Both the position numbers and the translations under genes were made by a program. Below the pieces are notes generated by a model that made no database searches, was not told the origin of the DNA, and saw nothing but the letters and a program-made list of their open reading frames with translations. From positions 1 through 16,128 of the forward strand of contig JACQDU010000290.1 in NCBI GenBank assembly GCA_016200955.1: 16,128 nt of DNA. Direction: 5' to 3'. The first letter of the stretch is position 1. Each line of letters starts with the position of its first letter. Positions 1 to 6,516 of the stretch are shown here, in pieces. Source of the stretch: a bacterium. GTDB lineage: Bacteria > Planctomycetota > J058 > JACQDU01.

Positions 1-687
1 CCGTCCGGTGAGCTCGCCCTGTGGAACGTCGAGGACCGCCGTTCCCCGTCGCGCGTCCGCGACCTCCACGGTCAGGGCTCGGTCGAGTGCGCCGTCTTCT
101 CGCCCGACGGCCTGCGGGCGCTCACGGGGGGCGCCGACAAGACGGCGTCCCTCTGGGATCTCGAAGGGGCGAAGAAGCTCTGGTCGGCCGTCGCTCACTC
201 GGACGCCGTCACGACCGTCGCCTTCCTGCCGGACGGAAAGCGCGCGCTCACGGGAAGCAAGGGCATGGGCGTCGCCCTCTGGGACCTCGAGACGGGCGTC
301 GAGCTGAACAGGATCAACTGCAACGCGCCGGTGCTCTCGCTCGCGATCTCTCCCGACGGCAAGCGAGCGCTCGTGGGCTGCACCGACGAGCACGTCCGTC
401 TCCTCGTGAACGGCTTCCGGGGAGAGAGCTGCATGCGGCTCCTCGACGGAGGGCACAAGAAGGGGACGGTCGGGGCGGTCGCGTTCTCGCCCGACGGGAG
501 CACCGGTCTCTCGTGCGGATCGGACGGCGCCGTCCGCCTCTGGAACGTCGACTCTCTCGAACAGACGGATGTCGTCCGGCTCTCCCAGGGAGAAACCGTC
601 GCGCTCGCGGCCGCGTTCGCGGGCGATGGGCGCTCGTTCTTCCTCGCGACAACCGGCGGCGCCTTCCTCCGCTTCGAGCTCAAGTAA
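1..687 (+). CDS. WD40-repeat protein, C-terminal part (5' end outside window)
   Basis: The reading frame is open from the first base to TAA at 685-687, giving 229 residues of a protein that begins upstream. It consists of about five degenerate WD40 blades, each with the pattern F/I-S-P-D-G, R-A-L, then L-W-D/N. Examples are FSPDG near residue 38 followed by LWDL, FLPDG followed by LWDL, ISPDGKRAL, and FSPDG followed by RLWNV. The last blade ends in FLRFELK, as expected for the closing strand of a propeller. WD40 propellers are protein-interaction scaffolds; in bacteria they are often fused behind Ser/Thr kinase or caspase-like domains, but any such N-terminal part lies outside the window. The stop codon touches the GTG start of asnB with no gap, so the two are probably co-transcribed and translationally coupled. 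Identification as WD40 is firm; the partner and the role are unknown. Confidence 0.85.
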   Translation, partial: PSGELALWNVEDRRSPSRVRDLHGQGSVECAVFSPDGLRALTGGADKTASLWDLEGAKKLWSAVAHSDAVTTVAFLPDGKRALTGSKGMGVALWDLETGVELNRINCNAPVLSLAISPDGKRALVGCTDEHVRLLVNGFRGESCMRLLDGGHKKGTVGAVAFSPDGSTGLSCGSDGAVRLWNVDSLEQTDVVRLSQGETVALAAAFAGDGRSFFLATTGGAFLRFELK

Positions 688-2592
688 GTGTGCGGGATCT
701 GCGGCGTCGCCGGCCCACGAGGGGACGAGGAGAGCGCCGCGCGCTCCACGCGGGCGATGCTCGCGACCCTGCACCACCGAGGCCCCGACGACGAGGGCCT
801 CGAGGTGGACTCGGGCGTCGCTCTCGGAGCGCGCCGCCTCTCGGTGATCGACGTGCAGGGAGGCCACCAGCCGATCTCGGGCGAGGACGCGAGCGTCACG
901 GTCGCTCTCAACGGCGAGATCTGGAACTTCCAGGAGCTCAGAGAAGAGCTCCGGTCGAAGGGCCACGTCTTTCGCACACGGAGCGACACCGAGGTCGTCG
1001 CGCACCTCTACGAGGAGCACCAGGACGCCGCGATCCCGCGCCTCCGGGGCATGTTCGCGCTCGCGGTCCACGACCGGAAGCGCCGGCGACTCCTCCTCGC
1101 GCGCGACCGGCTCGGGATCAAGCCGCTCTTCTGGAAGCACGAGGGCGAGAGGCTCGTCTTCGGCTCCGAGCTCGCGACCGTTCTCGCCGGGTCGAGCGGC
1201 GAGCGCGCTCTCTCGACGGAGGGCCTCCACCATTACCTCTCGCTCGGATACGCGCCCCGCGAGCTGACTCTCGTGGACGGGATCTCGAAGCTCCTCCCGG
1301 GGACGACGCTGGCCTTCGAGCAAGGGAAGAAGCCCGAGACCTGCCGCTACTGGGACCTCCCGGAGAAGCCGGACCTCTCGCCCGACGTGGAAGCGCGCTC
1401 GCTCGAGCTGAGAGAGCTCGTCTACCAGGCCGTGCGGGAGCAGCTCGTCTCCGACGTCCCTCTCGGCGTCTTCCTCTCGGGAGGGATCGACAGCTCGACC
1501 GTCCTCGTCGCGGCGAAGGCCGCCCTCGGGCGCTCGCCCCTGGCGTTCGCGCTCGGTTTCCGGGAGAAGACCCACAGCGAGCTTCCCTTCGCCGAGCTCG
1601 TCGCGAGGGAGAACGGCTCGGAGCTCGACGCCGCTCTCCTCGACGCGAGCGCCCTCGACCCGCGAGCCTTCCTCGAGACGATCGTCCGGCACGCGAACGA
1701 CCCGATCGCCGACACCTCGCTCCTCCCCGTGCTCCACCTCGCACGACACGCGAGGAAGCGCGTGACGGTCGTCCTCTCGGGAGACGGGGGAGACGAGCTC
1801 TTCGGCGGCTACGAGAGCTACCTGGCCGGAAAGCTCGCGCGAGCTTACCGGAGGATCCCTCGCTTCCTGAGAGCCGGCCTCGTGCGGCCTCTCGTGAGCG
1901 TCCTCCCGCTCTCCTCCGCGAAGCTCGGCTTCGAGGAGAGGGCCCGCCGCTTCGTGCGAGCGGCCGAGGGCGACTTCGCGCGGGCTCACTTCGGCTTCAC
2001 CGGCTTCTTCTTCGAGGACGAGAAGCGCGCTCTCTACTCGGAGACGCTCCGCGAGCGCACGCGAGGGCTCGACACGCGCGACGCGATCGTCGCGCTCGCT
2101 CCTCCGGGGCAGGACGCCCTCGGGAAGCTCCAGGCGATCGACATACGGTCTTACTTGCCCGACAACATCCTGACGAAGGTCGACCGCATGACCATGGCCG
2201 CCTCGCTCGAGGCGAGGCCGCCTCTCCTCGACCACAGGATCGTCGAGTTCGCGCTCCGGCTCCCGCAGGAGCTCAAGCTGCGCGGCCTCAGGAAGAAATT
2301 CCTCCTCAAGCACGCCTTCGCCGAGGTCCTGCCGACGCGGGTCCTCATGCGGAGGAAGCAGGGCTTCTCGATCCCCGTGCACGCCTGGATCCGCGGGCCG
2401 CTGCGCGAGATCGTCCAGGAAGCGCTCTCGCGCGAGCGCCTCGAGCGGCTCGGCCTCGATCCCGCGGCCGTCTCGGCCGTCGTCTCATCTCACCTGGAAG
2501 AGCGCGCCAACGTGGGCTTCCACGTCTTCGCCCTGCTCATGCTCTCGCTCTGGTTCGACCGGCACATTTCCCACCGATCGTCCCGAGCGTAG
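688..2592 (+). CDS. asnB: Asparagine synthetase (glutamine-hydrolysing)
   Basis: This 634-residue enzyme transfers ammonia from glutamine to an activated aspartate (or a related carboxylate) using ATP. The protein begins M-C-G-I-C-G; Cys2 is the N-terminal nucleophile of class II glutamine amidotransferases, which fixes the GTG at 688 as the start. The glutaminase domain covers roughly residues 2-190, with HHRGPDDEG, LNGEIWN and the SDTEV motif. The synthetase domain carries the PP-loop SGGIDSS at residues 264-270, LSGDGGDELFGGY, and the late KVDRMTMAASLEARPPLLDH and RRKQGFSIP blocks. Length and motif order match the longer AsnB group common in exopolysaccharide and specialised-metabolite clusters as well as in primary metabolism. 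The start touches the WD40 stop codon, and no strong Shine-Dalgarno site precedes it, which suggests coupled translation. No frameshift or missing active-site residue is visible. Confidence 0.95.
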   Translation: MCGICGVAGPRGDEESAARSTRAMLATLHHRGPDDEGLEVDSGVALGARRLSVIDVQGGHQPISGEDASVTVALNGEIWNFQELREELRSKGHVFRTRSDTEVVAHLYEEHQDAAIPRLRGMFALAVHDRKRRRLLLARDRLGIKPLFWKHEGERLVFGSELATVLAGSSGERALSTEGLHHYLSLGYAPRELTLVDGISKLLPGTTLAFEQGKKPETCRYWDLPEKPDLSPDVEARSLELRELVYQAVREQLVSDVPLGVFLSGGIDSSTVLVAAKAALGRSPLAFALGFREKTHSELPFAELVARENGSELDAALLDASALDPRAFLETIVRHANDPIADTSLLPVLHLARHARKRVTVVLSGDGGDELFGGYESYLAGKLARAYRRIPRFLRAGLVRPLVSVLPLSSAKLGFEERARRFVRAAEGDFARAHFGFTGFFFEDEKRALYSETLRERTRGLDTRDAIVALAPPGQDALGKLQAIDIRSYLPDNILTKVDRMTMAASLEARPPLLDHRIVEFALRLPQELKLRGLRKKFLLKHAFAEVLPTRVLMRRKQGFSIPVHAWIRGPLREIVQEALSRERLERLGLDPAAVSAVVSSHLEERANVGFHVFALLMLSLWFDRHISHRSSRA

Positions 2593-2610
2593 GCCGCGCG
2601 AGGCGCGGCC
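2592..2610. terminator. Perfect 8-bp hairpin between convergent genes
   Basis: GGCCGCGC (2592-2599), a GAG loop, and GCGCGGCC (2603-2610) form a perfect hairpin that starts on the last base of the asnB stop codon and lies 12 bases from the stop of the opposing gene. No T-run follows on either strand, so it is not a textbook intrinsic terminator. Its position between convergent stops supports a bidirectional transcription-end or mRNA-protecting role. Confidence 0.5.
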
Positions 2611-2622
2611 GGAGTCGAAGGA

Positions 2623-3141
2623 TCAGAACTTCTCGTCGTCGAACTTGAAGCTGTCGAGGCACGCGCGGAAGCCCTTCTCGCAGTCCTCGAAGTCGTCCTT
2701 CTCGCAGGTGCAGGTGAGGAGGAAGACGTGCTCGTCGTCGAAGACGGCCAGCGCGAGGAAGCGGAGCTCGTGTCCGCTCACGGTCCCCTCGTAGTCCCAG
2801 AGAGAGGCGTCGCGGCCCGAGACGGTCTTGTCCACGGACGAGCTCACGGTCAAGCCCGCCGCGCCGAGCTGGCCGGTCGTCAGCGTCGCGTACTCCTTCC
2901 GCTTCATCGGCGGCTGGAGCATCAGGTTGACGTTGTTCTGGAAGCCCTTCTTCCGCGATCCCAGGAACGAGAGGACGTGCGTCGTGTCGGCCTTCTTGCA
3001 CTTCTCGAAGCGAGGCGAGTCGAGCGCGAACTTGTAGAGCGTGTCGTGGTACGTCGAGCGCGCCTCCTTGGGCGTGTCTTGCGCCTGGGCGATCAACGAG
3101 AGGAGGAGAAGGACGCCGAGGGCCGGGGCGAGCGGGCGCAT
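2623..3141 (-). CDS. Exported protein of unknown function, PsbP-like
   Basis: The protein has 172 residues and starts at ATG 3141. GGAGG sits six bases ahead of this start, which is better than longer in-frame alternatives up to 3267. It opens with a signal peptide (MRP, a hydrophobic stretch LGVLLLLSLI, then a likely cleavage after AQA). The mature part has the layout of PsbP/DUF1795-type proteins: a Y-x-F beginning (LYKFALDSP), a central LMLQPP strand, and an ending in which R-x-ASLWDYEGTV, LRFLALAVF, HVFLLTC and a final LDSFKF strand follow one another. This fold assignment is a pattern judgement. The C-terminal third carries several cysteines (TCTCE, DCEKGFRAC), which could form disulfides outside the cytoplasm. 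It faces asnB convergently and is divergent from the alkylation-repair genes. The function is unknown. Confidence 0.8.
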   Translation of the reverse strand: MRPLAPALGVLLLLSLIAQAQDTPKEARSTYHDTLYKFALDSPRFEKCKKADTTHVLSFLGSRKKGFQNNVNLMLQPPMKRKEYATLTTGQLGAAGLTVSSSVDKTVSGRDASLWDYEGTVSGHELRFLALAVFDDEHVFLLTCTCEKDDFEDCEKGFRACLDSFKFDDEKF

Positions 3142-3259
3142 GGAAGACCTCCGGGCGGAGGATAGCCGCGGGCGCGCGCTCGGGACAGGCTCTCCGCCGG
3201 GCGCGGCGTTGTCGCGGGCGCGTGGTAGTTTCCCGTTCTCCCAGGAAAGCGAGAGAAGA

Positions 3260-3838
3260 ATGACCACGGCGACGGAGACTCGGACTCTGCGTGGAGCGAC
3301 TTTCGTCGCCCCCGCCCCCTCTTACACGCTCTTCGACACGGCGCGCGGGAAGTGCGGCGTCGCGTGGAACGAGCGCGGGATCACCTGGATCCAGCTCCCC
3401 GAGGCGAGCGAGGCCGCGACCGAGAAGCGCCTCCTCGCGGGCGAGCGGGCGAGCGCGACGCGCGAGGATCCGCCCGCGTGGCTGCGCGCCGCGATCGCGA
3501 AGATCGCGCGGCAGCTCTCGGGGAAGCGCGAGGACCTGAGCTCGATCCGCCTCGACACGAGCGGGCTCGCCGCGTTTCACCGCCGCGTCTACGAGGTCGC
3601 GCAGAAGATCGAGCCGGGGAAGACGCTCACCTACGGAGAGATCGCCGCGAAGCTCGGGGCGCCCCGCGCGGCGCGAGCGGTCGGGCAAGCTCTCGCGAGG
3701 AACCCCTTCCCGATCGTCGTCCCTTGCCACCGGGTCCTCGCCGCGGGCCAGAAGCCGGGCGGGTTCTCCGCGTACGGCGGCTGGGAGACCAAGAAGGCGC
3801 TCCTCGCGGCCGAGGGCGTGAGACTCTCCTCGTCGTGA
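3260..3838 (+). CDS. ogt: Methylated-DNA--[protein]-cysteine S-methyltransferase
   Basis: This 192-residue suicide enzyme moves alkyl groups from O6 of guanine (and O4 of thymine) to its own cysteine. The C-terminal catalytic domain is complete: F-H-R-R-V-Y-E, then GKTLTYGEIA near residues 120-129, the active site PCHR at 155-158 with Cys156, and the closing GGFSAYGGWETKKALLAAE. The N-terminal RNase H-like domain is short and carries no Ada-type zinc site, so this is Ogt/MGMT rather than the regulatory Ada protein. ATG 3260 was chosen because the family alignment begins soon afterwards and GAGAGAAG lies just ahead; longer in-frame starts run into the promoter region of the divergent gene. The next gene encodes an AlkA-type glycosylase, so the two form an alkylation-repair unit. 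The stop at 3836-3838 overlaps a possible GTG start of the next gene. Confidence 0.93.
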   Translation: MTTATETRTLRGATFVAPAPSYTLFDTARGKCGVAWNERGITWIQLPEASEAATEKRLLAGERASATREDPPAWLRAAIAKIARQLSGKREDLSSIRLDTSGLAAFHRRVYEVAQKIEPGKTLTYGEIAAKLGAPRAARAVGQALARNPFPIVVPCHRVLAAGQKPGGFSAYGGWETKKALLAAEGVRLSSS

Positions 3839-3894
3839 AGTCGCGGGAAGACGCTCGTCGCGAGCGCGCGCTCTTCTCGGGAGGCGGGCCTGGC

Positions 3895-4509
3895 ATGAAC
3901 GCCCGGGCCGCTCTCGCGAAGCTTCGAGAGGCCGACGCGCGTCTCGGTCGCATGATCGAGCGGATCGGGCCGTTTCGCCTGAAGCTCGAGGACATGCACA
4001 GCCCCTTCGAGTCGCTCACCGAAGCGATCGTCTACCAGCAGCTCACGGGGAAGGCCGCGGCGACGATCCTCTCGCGCGTCCTCGCGATCTTCCCCGCGAA
4101 GCGCTTTCCTTCTCCCGACGATATCCTCGGGTCGGAGGACGAGACCCTGCGAGGAGCCGGCCTCTCGCGGGCGAAGGTCGCGGCGATCAAGGACCTCGCC
4201 GCGAAGACGAAGGACGGCGTCGTCCCCTCGCTCGCGGCGCTCACGGCGCTCGAGGACGCCGCGATCATCGAGCGGCTCACCCAGATCCGCGGGATCGGTC
4301 CTTGGACCGTCGAGATGCTCCTCATCTTCCGGCTCGGGCGCCCGGACATCCTTCCCGCGAGCGACTACGGCGTCCGCAAAGGCTTCGCGCGAGCCTTCGG
4401 CAAGAGAGACCTTCCGACTCCCAAGGAGGTCCTCGCGAGGGGCGAACGCTGGCGGCCTTTCAGGACCGTCGCGAGCTGGTATCTCTGGCGCGCGAGCGAG
4501 CTCGCCTAG
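3895..4509 (+). CDS. DNA-3-methyladenine glycosylase II (AlkA-like, HhH-GPD)
   Basis: The 204-residue base-excision repair glycosylase removes alkylated purines such as 3-methyladenine. It has the HhH-GPD layout without the N-terminal TATA-like domain of E. coli AlkA. TEAIVYQQLTGKAA at about 43-56 is the typical first conserved helix. The helix-hairpin-helix is L-T-Q-I-R-G-I-G-P-W-T at 128-138, and PASDYGVRKGF carries the presumed catalytic aspartate, Asp157. No iron-sulphur cysteine set is present, which argues against Nth or MutY. The start is ATG 3895 with GGGAGG at 3879-3884, about ten bases ahead. A GTG at 3835, overlapping the stop of the upstream methyltransferase, is an alternative that would add 20 residues. 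The stop is followed immediately by the ATG of the zinc-ribbon gene. Confidence 0.92.
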   Translation: MNARAALAKLREADARLGRMIERIGPFRLKLEDMHSPFESLTEAIVYQQLTGKAAATILSRVLAIFPAKRFPSPDDILGSEDETLRGAGLSRAKVAAIKDLAAKTKDGVVPSLAALTALEDAAIIERLTQIRGIGPWTVEMLLIFRLGRPDILPASDYGVRKGFARAFGKRDLPTPKEVLARGERWRPFRTVASWYLWRASELA

Positions 4510-4767
4510 ATGGCTCGCCGCCGCGGACCCGAGCCGCCCGACGAGTGCGCTCGGTGCGGCGCTTCCGTGCCCCGGGACGCTCACGCTTGCCCCGAGTGCG
4601 GCGTGGACGAGCAGACGGGCTGGGACGCGAATCCCTGGTTGCCGCACGACGGGCAGCTCGATATCCCCGACTACTTGACCGACGACTACGACCGCGTCAC
4701 CGACGGCCCCGTTCTCCCGGGAGAGACCGGACTCCTCCCAGGTGGAGACCCGTCGCCCTCATCGTGA
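4510..4767 (+). CDS. Small zinc-ribbon protein, probably truncated by a frame change
   Basis: ATG 4510 follows the TAG of the glycosylase gene with no spacing. The 85-residue product has a zinc ribbon, CARCG (13-17) and CPECG (27-31), then TGW and an acidic-aromatic stretch around DIPDYLTDDYDRV. From general knowledge of short bacterial proteins with this beginning, I would expect a C-terminal membrane helix after a short linker. In this frame the protein ends instead with a Pro/Ser-rich tail at TGA 4765-4767. A convincing membrane helix is encoded in the -1 frame at 4740-4829. A one-base deletion, an assembly error or programmed -1 slippage near 4720-4750 would join the two into a protein of about 105 residues. 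Zinc binding is well supported; the role is unknown. Confidence 0.65.
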   Translation: MARRRGPEPPDECARCGASVPRDAHACPECGVDEQTGWDANPWLPHDGQLDIPDYLTDDYDRVTDGPVLPGETGLLPGGDPSPSS

Positions 4768-4829
4768 TCTTCGGGCTCGCCTTCGCCTTCCTCGCGGGTT
4801 GGTTCTGGTACATGTGGGCCGCGGTCTAG
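4740..4829 (+). other. Orphan transmembrane-helix coding segment in the -1 frame
   Basis: In the frame whose codons start at 4740, 4743 and so on, the sequence reads R-W-R-P followed by VALIVIFGLAFAFLAGWFW and YMWAAV, then TAG at 4827-4829. It is a typical positively flanked single membrane helix. Upstream in this frame the translation is arginine-rich and looks like out-of-frame shadow. The only conventional start inside is GTG 4764, overlapping the TGA at 4765, which would give only a 21-residue peptide. The likeliest reading is that this is the displaced C-terminus of the zinc-ribbon gene at 4510. Confidence 0.55.
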
Positions 4830-4892
4830 GAGAGCGCACCTCACGGTCGAGTCCACGCGGGGCTCGAGCTTCACGATGAGAGCTTAGCCGGT

Positions 4893-4920
4893 CCGATCTG
4901 GCTCGTCCCGCGGAGATCGG
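4893..4920. terminator. Inverted repeat between convergent genes
   Basis: CCGATCT (4893-4899) and AGATCGG (4914-4920) are perfect 7-bp arms around a 14-base GC-rich loop. They sit just outside the stop of the minus-strand gene ending at 4924 and downstream of the zinc-ribbon gene. There is no T-run, so the terminator role rests on position only. Confidence 0.3.
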
Positions 4921-4923
4921 CCG

Positions 4924-6240
4924 CTACTTGTCGTCCGTCTTGCCGCTCGCGGGGAAGAACCTGTCGACGAGCTCGCAGGCTCGCTTCGAGAGCTCGTCGC
5001 CGGAGGCCGGCAGGGTTTCTCCCTTGAAGACCTCCTCGGTCGGGCCCAGGCGGAGGCCCGTTGCCAGGCGGCCGCACTTGCGGTCGAGAGACACATGCAA
5101 GGCGAGCTTCGCTCCCGGGACGATCTCGGTCAGCTTGTCGCCTGCCCACTTCGTCGGCGTGAACGTGGTCAGGAGCGTCGCGGTCGCCACGTTGCACCGG
5201 CCCCTGGCGGCGGCCGTGAAGGCGTCCACGAGGCGCTTCCGGTTCTCGGTGTTCTCCTTGTGGGCGCTGGCGGCGGGGATCGACCAGTCATAGACGTTGA
5301 GCGAGAGGAGGAGCAGGGGTCGGGCCTCCTTCGCGGGAGCGGCCGCGAGCGCTCCGTCGGCTGCCTTCCGCGCGGCGGCATCCGCGACGGCGACTCCCAG
5401 GCCCACGCGGACGTAAGTGCACGCGGACGGTCCCACGTCCATGCCGTGCTCCGAGAGGAACACGAGGTACTCGGTCCCGTCCTGGGAGAGGACCTCGACC
5501 TCGTCCTTCGTGACGGGAACGGTCGCGAAGTAGTCGCCGTCTCGGTAGGCGTGCCGCTTCTCACCCCTCAGGATCTTCTCGATCTGGAAGCCGGCGGTGT
5601 CGCTGCCAGGGCCCGAGCAGACCTTGGCGATCCCGACGAAGTCGGCCTCGCGGGCCGCCTTGGCTATGGCTTCCGCGGTGGCGCCGCGACGCCAGGCCTC
5701 GAGCTTCGAGGCGTGAGCGGCCTTCTTTTCCTTGATGGCCTTGTCCCAGGCCGCTCGGTCGCGAGCCCTCTCCTCGATGGAGTGGACGGCCTCCTTCTGC
5801 TTCTCCTCCGTCCAGGGGAAGCGGCCGACCGGGTTCGCGCGGAAGAGCGGCGAGCCTCCCCCGACGAGGATCAGCTTGGCTCCGACGGCCGGGCCAGGGC
5901 AGGCGCCCGTCTTCCACTTCTCGATCGCGGCCTCGGCGCCCGAGCCGGACCAGTCGACGCCGTGCCCGATCGAGTCCCAGACGGCCTCGATGTCCTTCGG
6001 GCGAGGGGCGCCCGCGAGGACCGTCACCACGCGAAGGCCGACGTGCGGGGGATTCGCGTTCGTCGCGTGCTCGGTGGCGCTCGTCACGACGGCCACCAGG
6101 ACGTCGGCGTGGTCGAACCTCCGGATCACGGCGTCCATCGGCGCGCCTACCATGGCCTGCTCGGGAGTAGCTCCGGCGTGCACTGCCTGGACGAACGCGA
6201 GCGGGAGCAAGGCGAGGACGACGAGAGGGGCAAGACGCAA
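4924..6240 (-). CDS. Exported protein of unknown function with two related domains
   Basis: The product has 438 residues from TTG 6240. That start is preferred because AGGAG lies seven bases ahead and because it places a clean signal peptide at the N-terminus (MRLAPLVVLALLPLAF, cleavage probably after VHA). Upstream codons up to 6504 are arginine-rich and do not look coding. Two segments resemble each other: residues 46-130 (ADVLVAVVTS, then VVTVLAGA, then GAKLILVGGG) and residues 199-270 (ADFVGIAKV, then IEKILRGE, then GTEYLVFLSEHG). This pattern recalls NTR/TIMP-like secreted modules that begin A-D and contain a V-L-K-G turn; that is a guess. A lysine-rich linker at about 145-185 separates them. 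The third part (305-438) contains a LLLLSLNVYDWS strand and ends in a charged helix and KTDDK. Scattered cysteines fit an extracytoplasmic location. I do not recognise the family. Confidence 0.75.
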   Translation of the reverse strand: MRLAPLVVLALLPLAFVQAVHAGATPEQAMVGAPMDAVIRRFDHADVLVAVVTSATEHATNANPPHVGLRVVTVLAGAPRPKDIEAVWDSIGHGVDWSGSGAEAAIEKWKTGACPGPAVGAKLILVGGGSPLFRANPVGRFPWTEEKQKEAVHSIEERARDRAAWDKAIKEKKAAHASKLEAWRRGATAEAIAKAAREADFVGIAKVCSGPGSDTAGFQIEKILRGEKRHAYRDGDYFATVPVTKDEVEVLSQDGTEYLVFLSEHGMDVGPSACTYVRVGLGVAVADAAARKAADGALAAAPAKEARPLLLLSLNVYDWSIPAASAHKENTENRKRLVDAFTAAARGRCNVATATLLTTFTPTKWAGDKLTEIVPGAKLALHVSLDRKCGRLATGLRLGPTEEVFKGETLPASGDELSKRACELVDRFFPASGKTDDK

Positions 6241-6516
6241 GGGAGCGCTCCTTCGGTCGAGTCCGCGCGCGCGACGGACACGCGGACGGGGGCCTTCCTG
6301 GGGGATCTCTTTTCCTCGCGCGACCTTTCCGTGATTACGGGAAGTCGATGAGAACCGGAAAGGCTCGCTCCGGTTGGTGCGGGCCAAGCTGCCTCTTGCC
6401 CTGAGGCTAGCCACTCGAGATCCGGCACCCTCGTCTCCCCCGTTGCCTCGACTTTCAGTATCCTCCCCGGCCTCCGTCTCTCTCCCGTCGTTCACTCCCA
6501 TCATTCAGAGGAAACC
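6241..6516. promoter_or_regulatory. Divergent intergenic region with two inverted repeats
   Basis: This 276-base gap lies between the minus-strand exported-protein gene (TTG 6240) and lpdA (ATG 6517) and must hold the promoters of both. It contains two neighbouring dyads. At 6325-6344, CTTTCCGT and ACGGGAAG flank GATT with one mismatch. At 6353-6375, AACCGGA and TCCGGTT are perfect arms around nine bases. They are good operator or hairpin candidates. I found no convincing -35/-10 pair for either direction; the TATCCT at 6459 lacks a -35. The lpdA Shine-Dalgarno site AGAGGA is at 6507-6512. Confidence 0.4.

Noticed and set aside
21..2648. 875-codon plus-strand frame across the WD40 gene and asnB
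   Set aside because: The product is arginine-rich low complexity in the wrong frame; the WD40 blades and AsnB motifs lie in frame +1 throughout.
4764..4829. GTG 4764 as the start of an independent 21-residue membrane peptide
   Set aside because: There is no Shine-Dalgarno site and the helix begins upstream of this codon, so a displaced C-terminus of the zinc-ribbon gene fits better.
6459..6464. TATCCT as a -10 box for lpdA
   Set aside because: No recognisable -35 hexamer lies 16-18 bases upstream.
6241..6504. N-terminal extension of the exported protein up to ATG 6504
   Set aside because: It would put 88 mostly polar, arginine-rich residues before a clean signal peptide, and TTG 6240 has a well-placed AGGAG.
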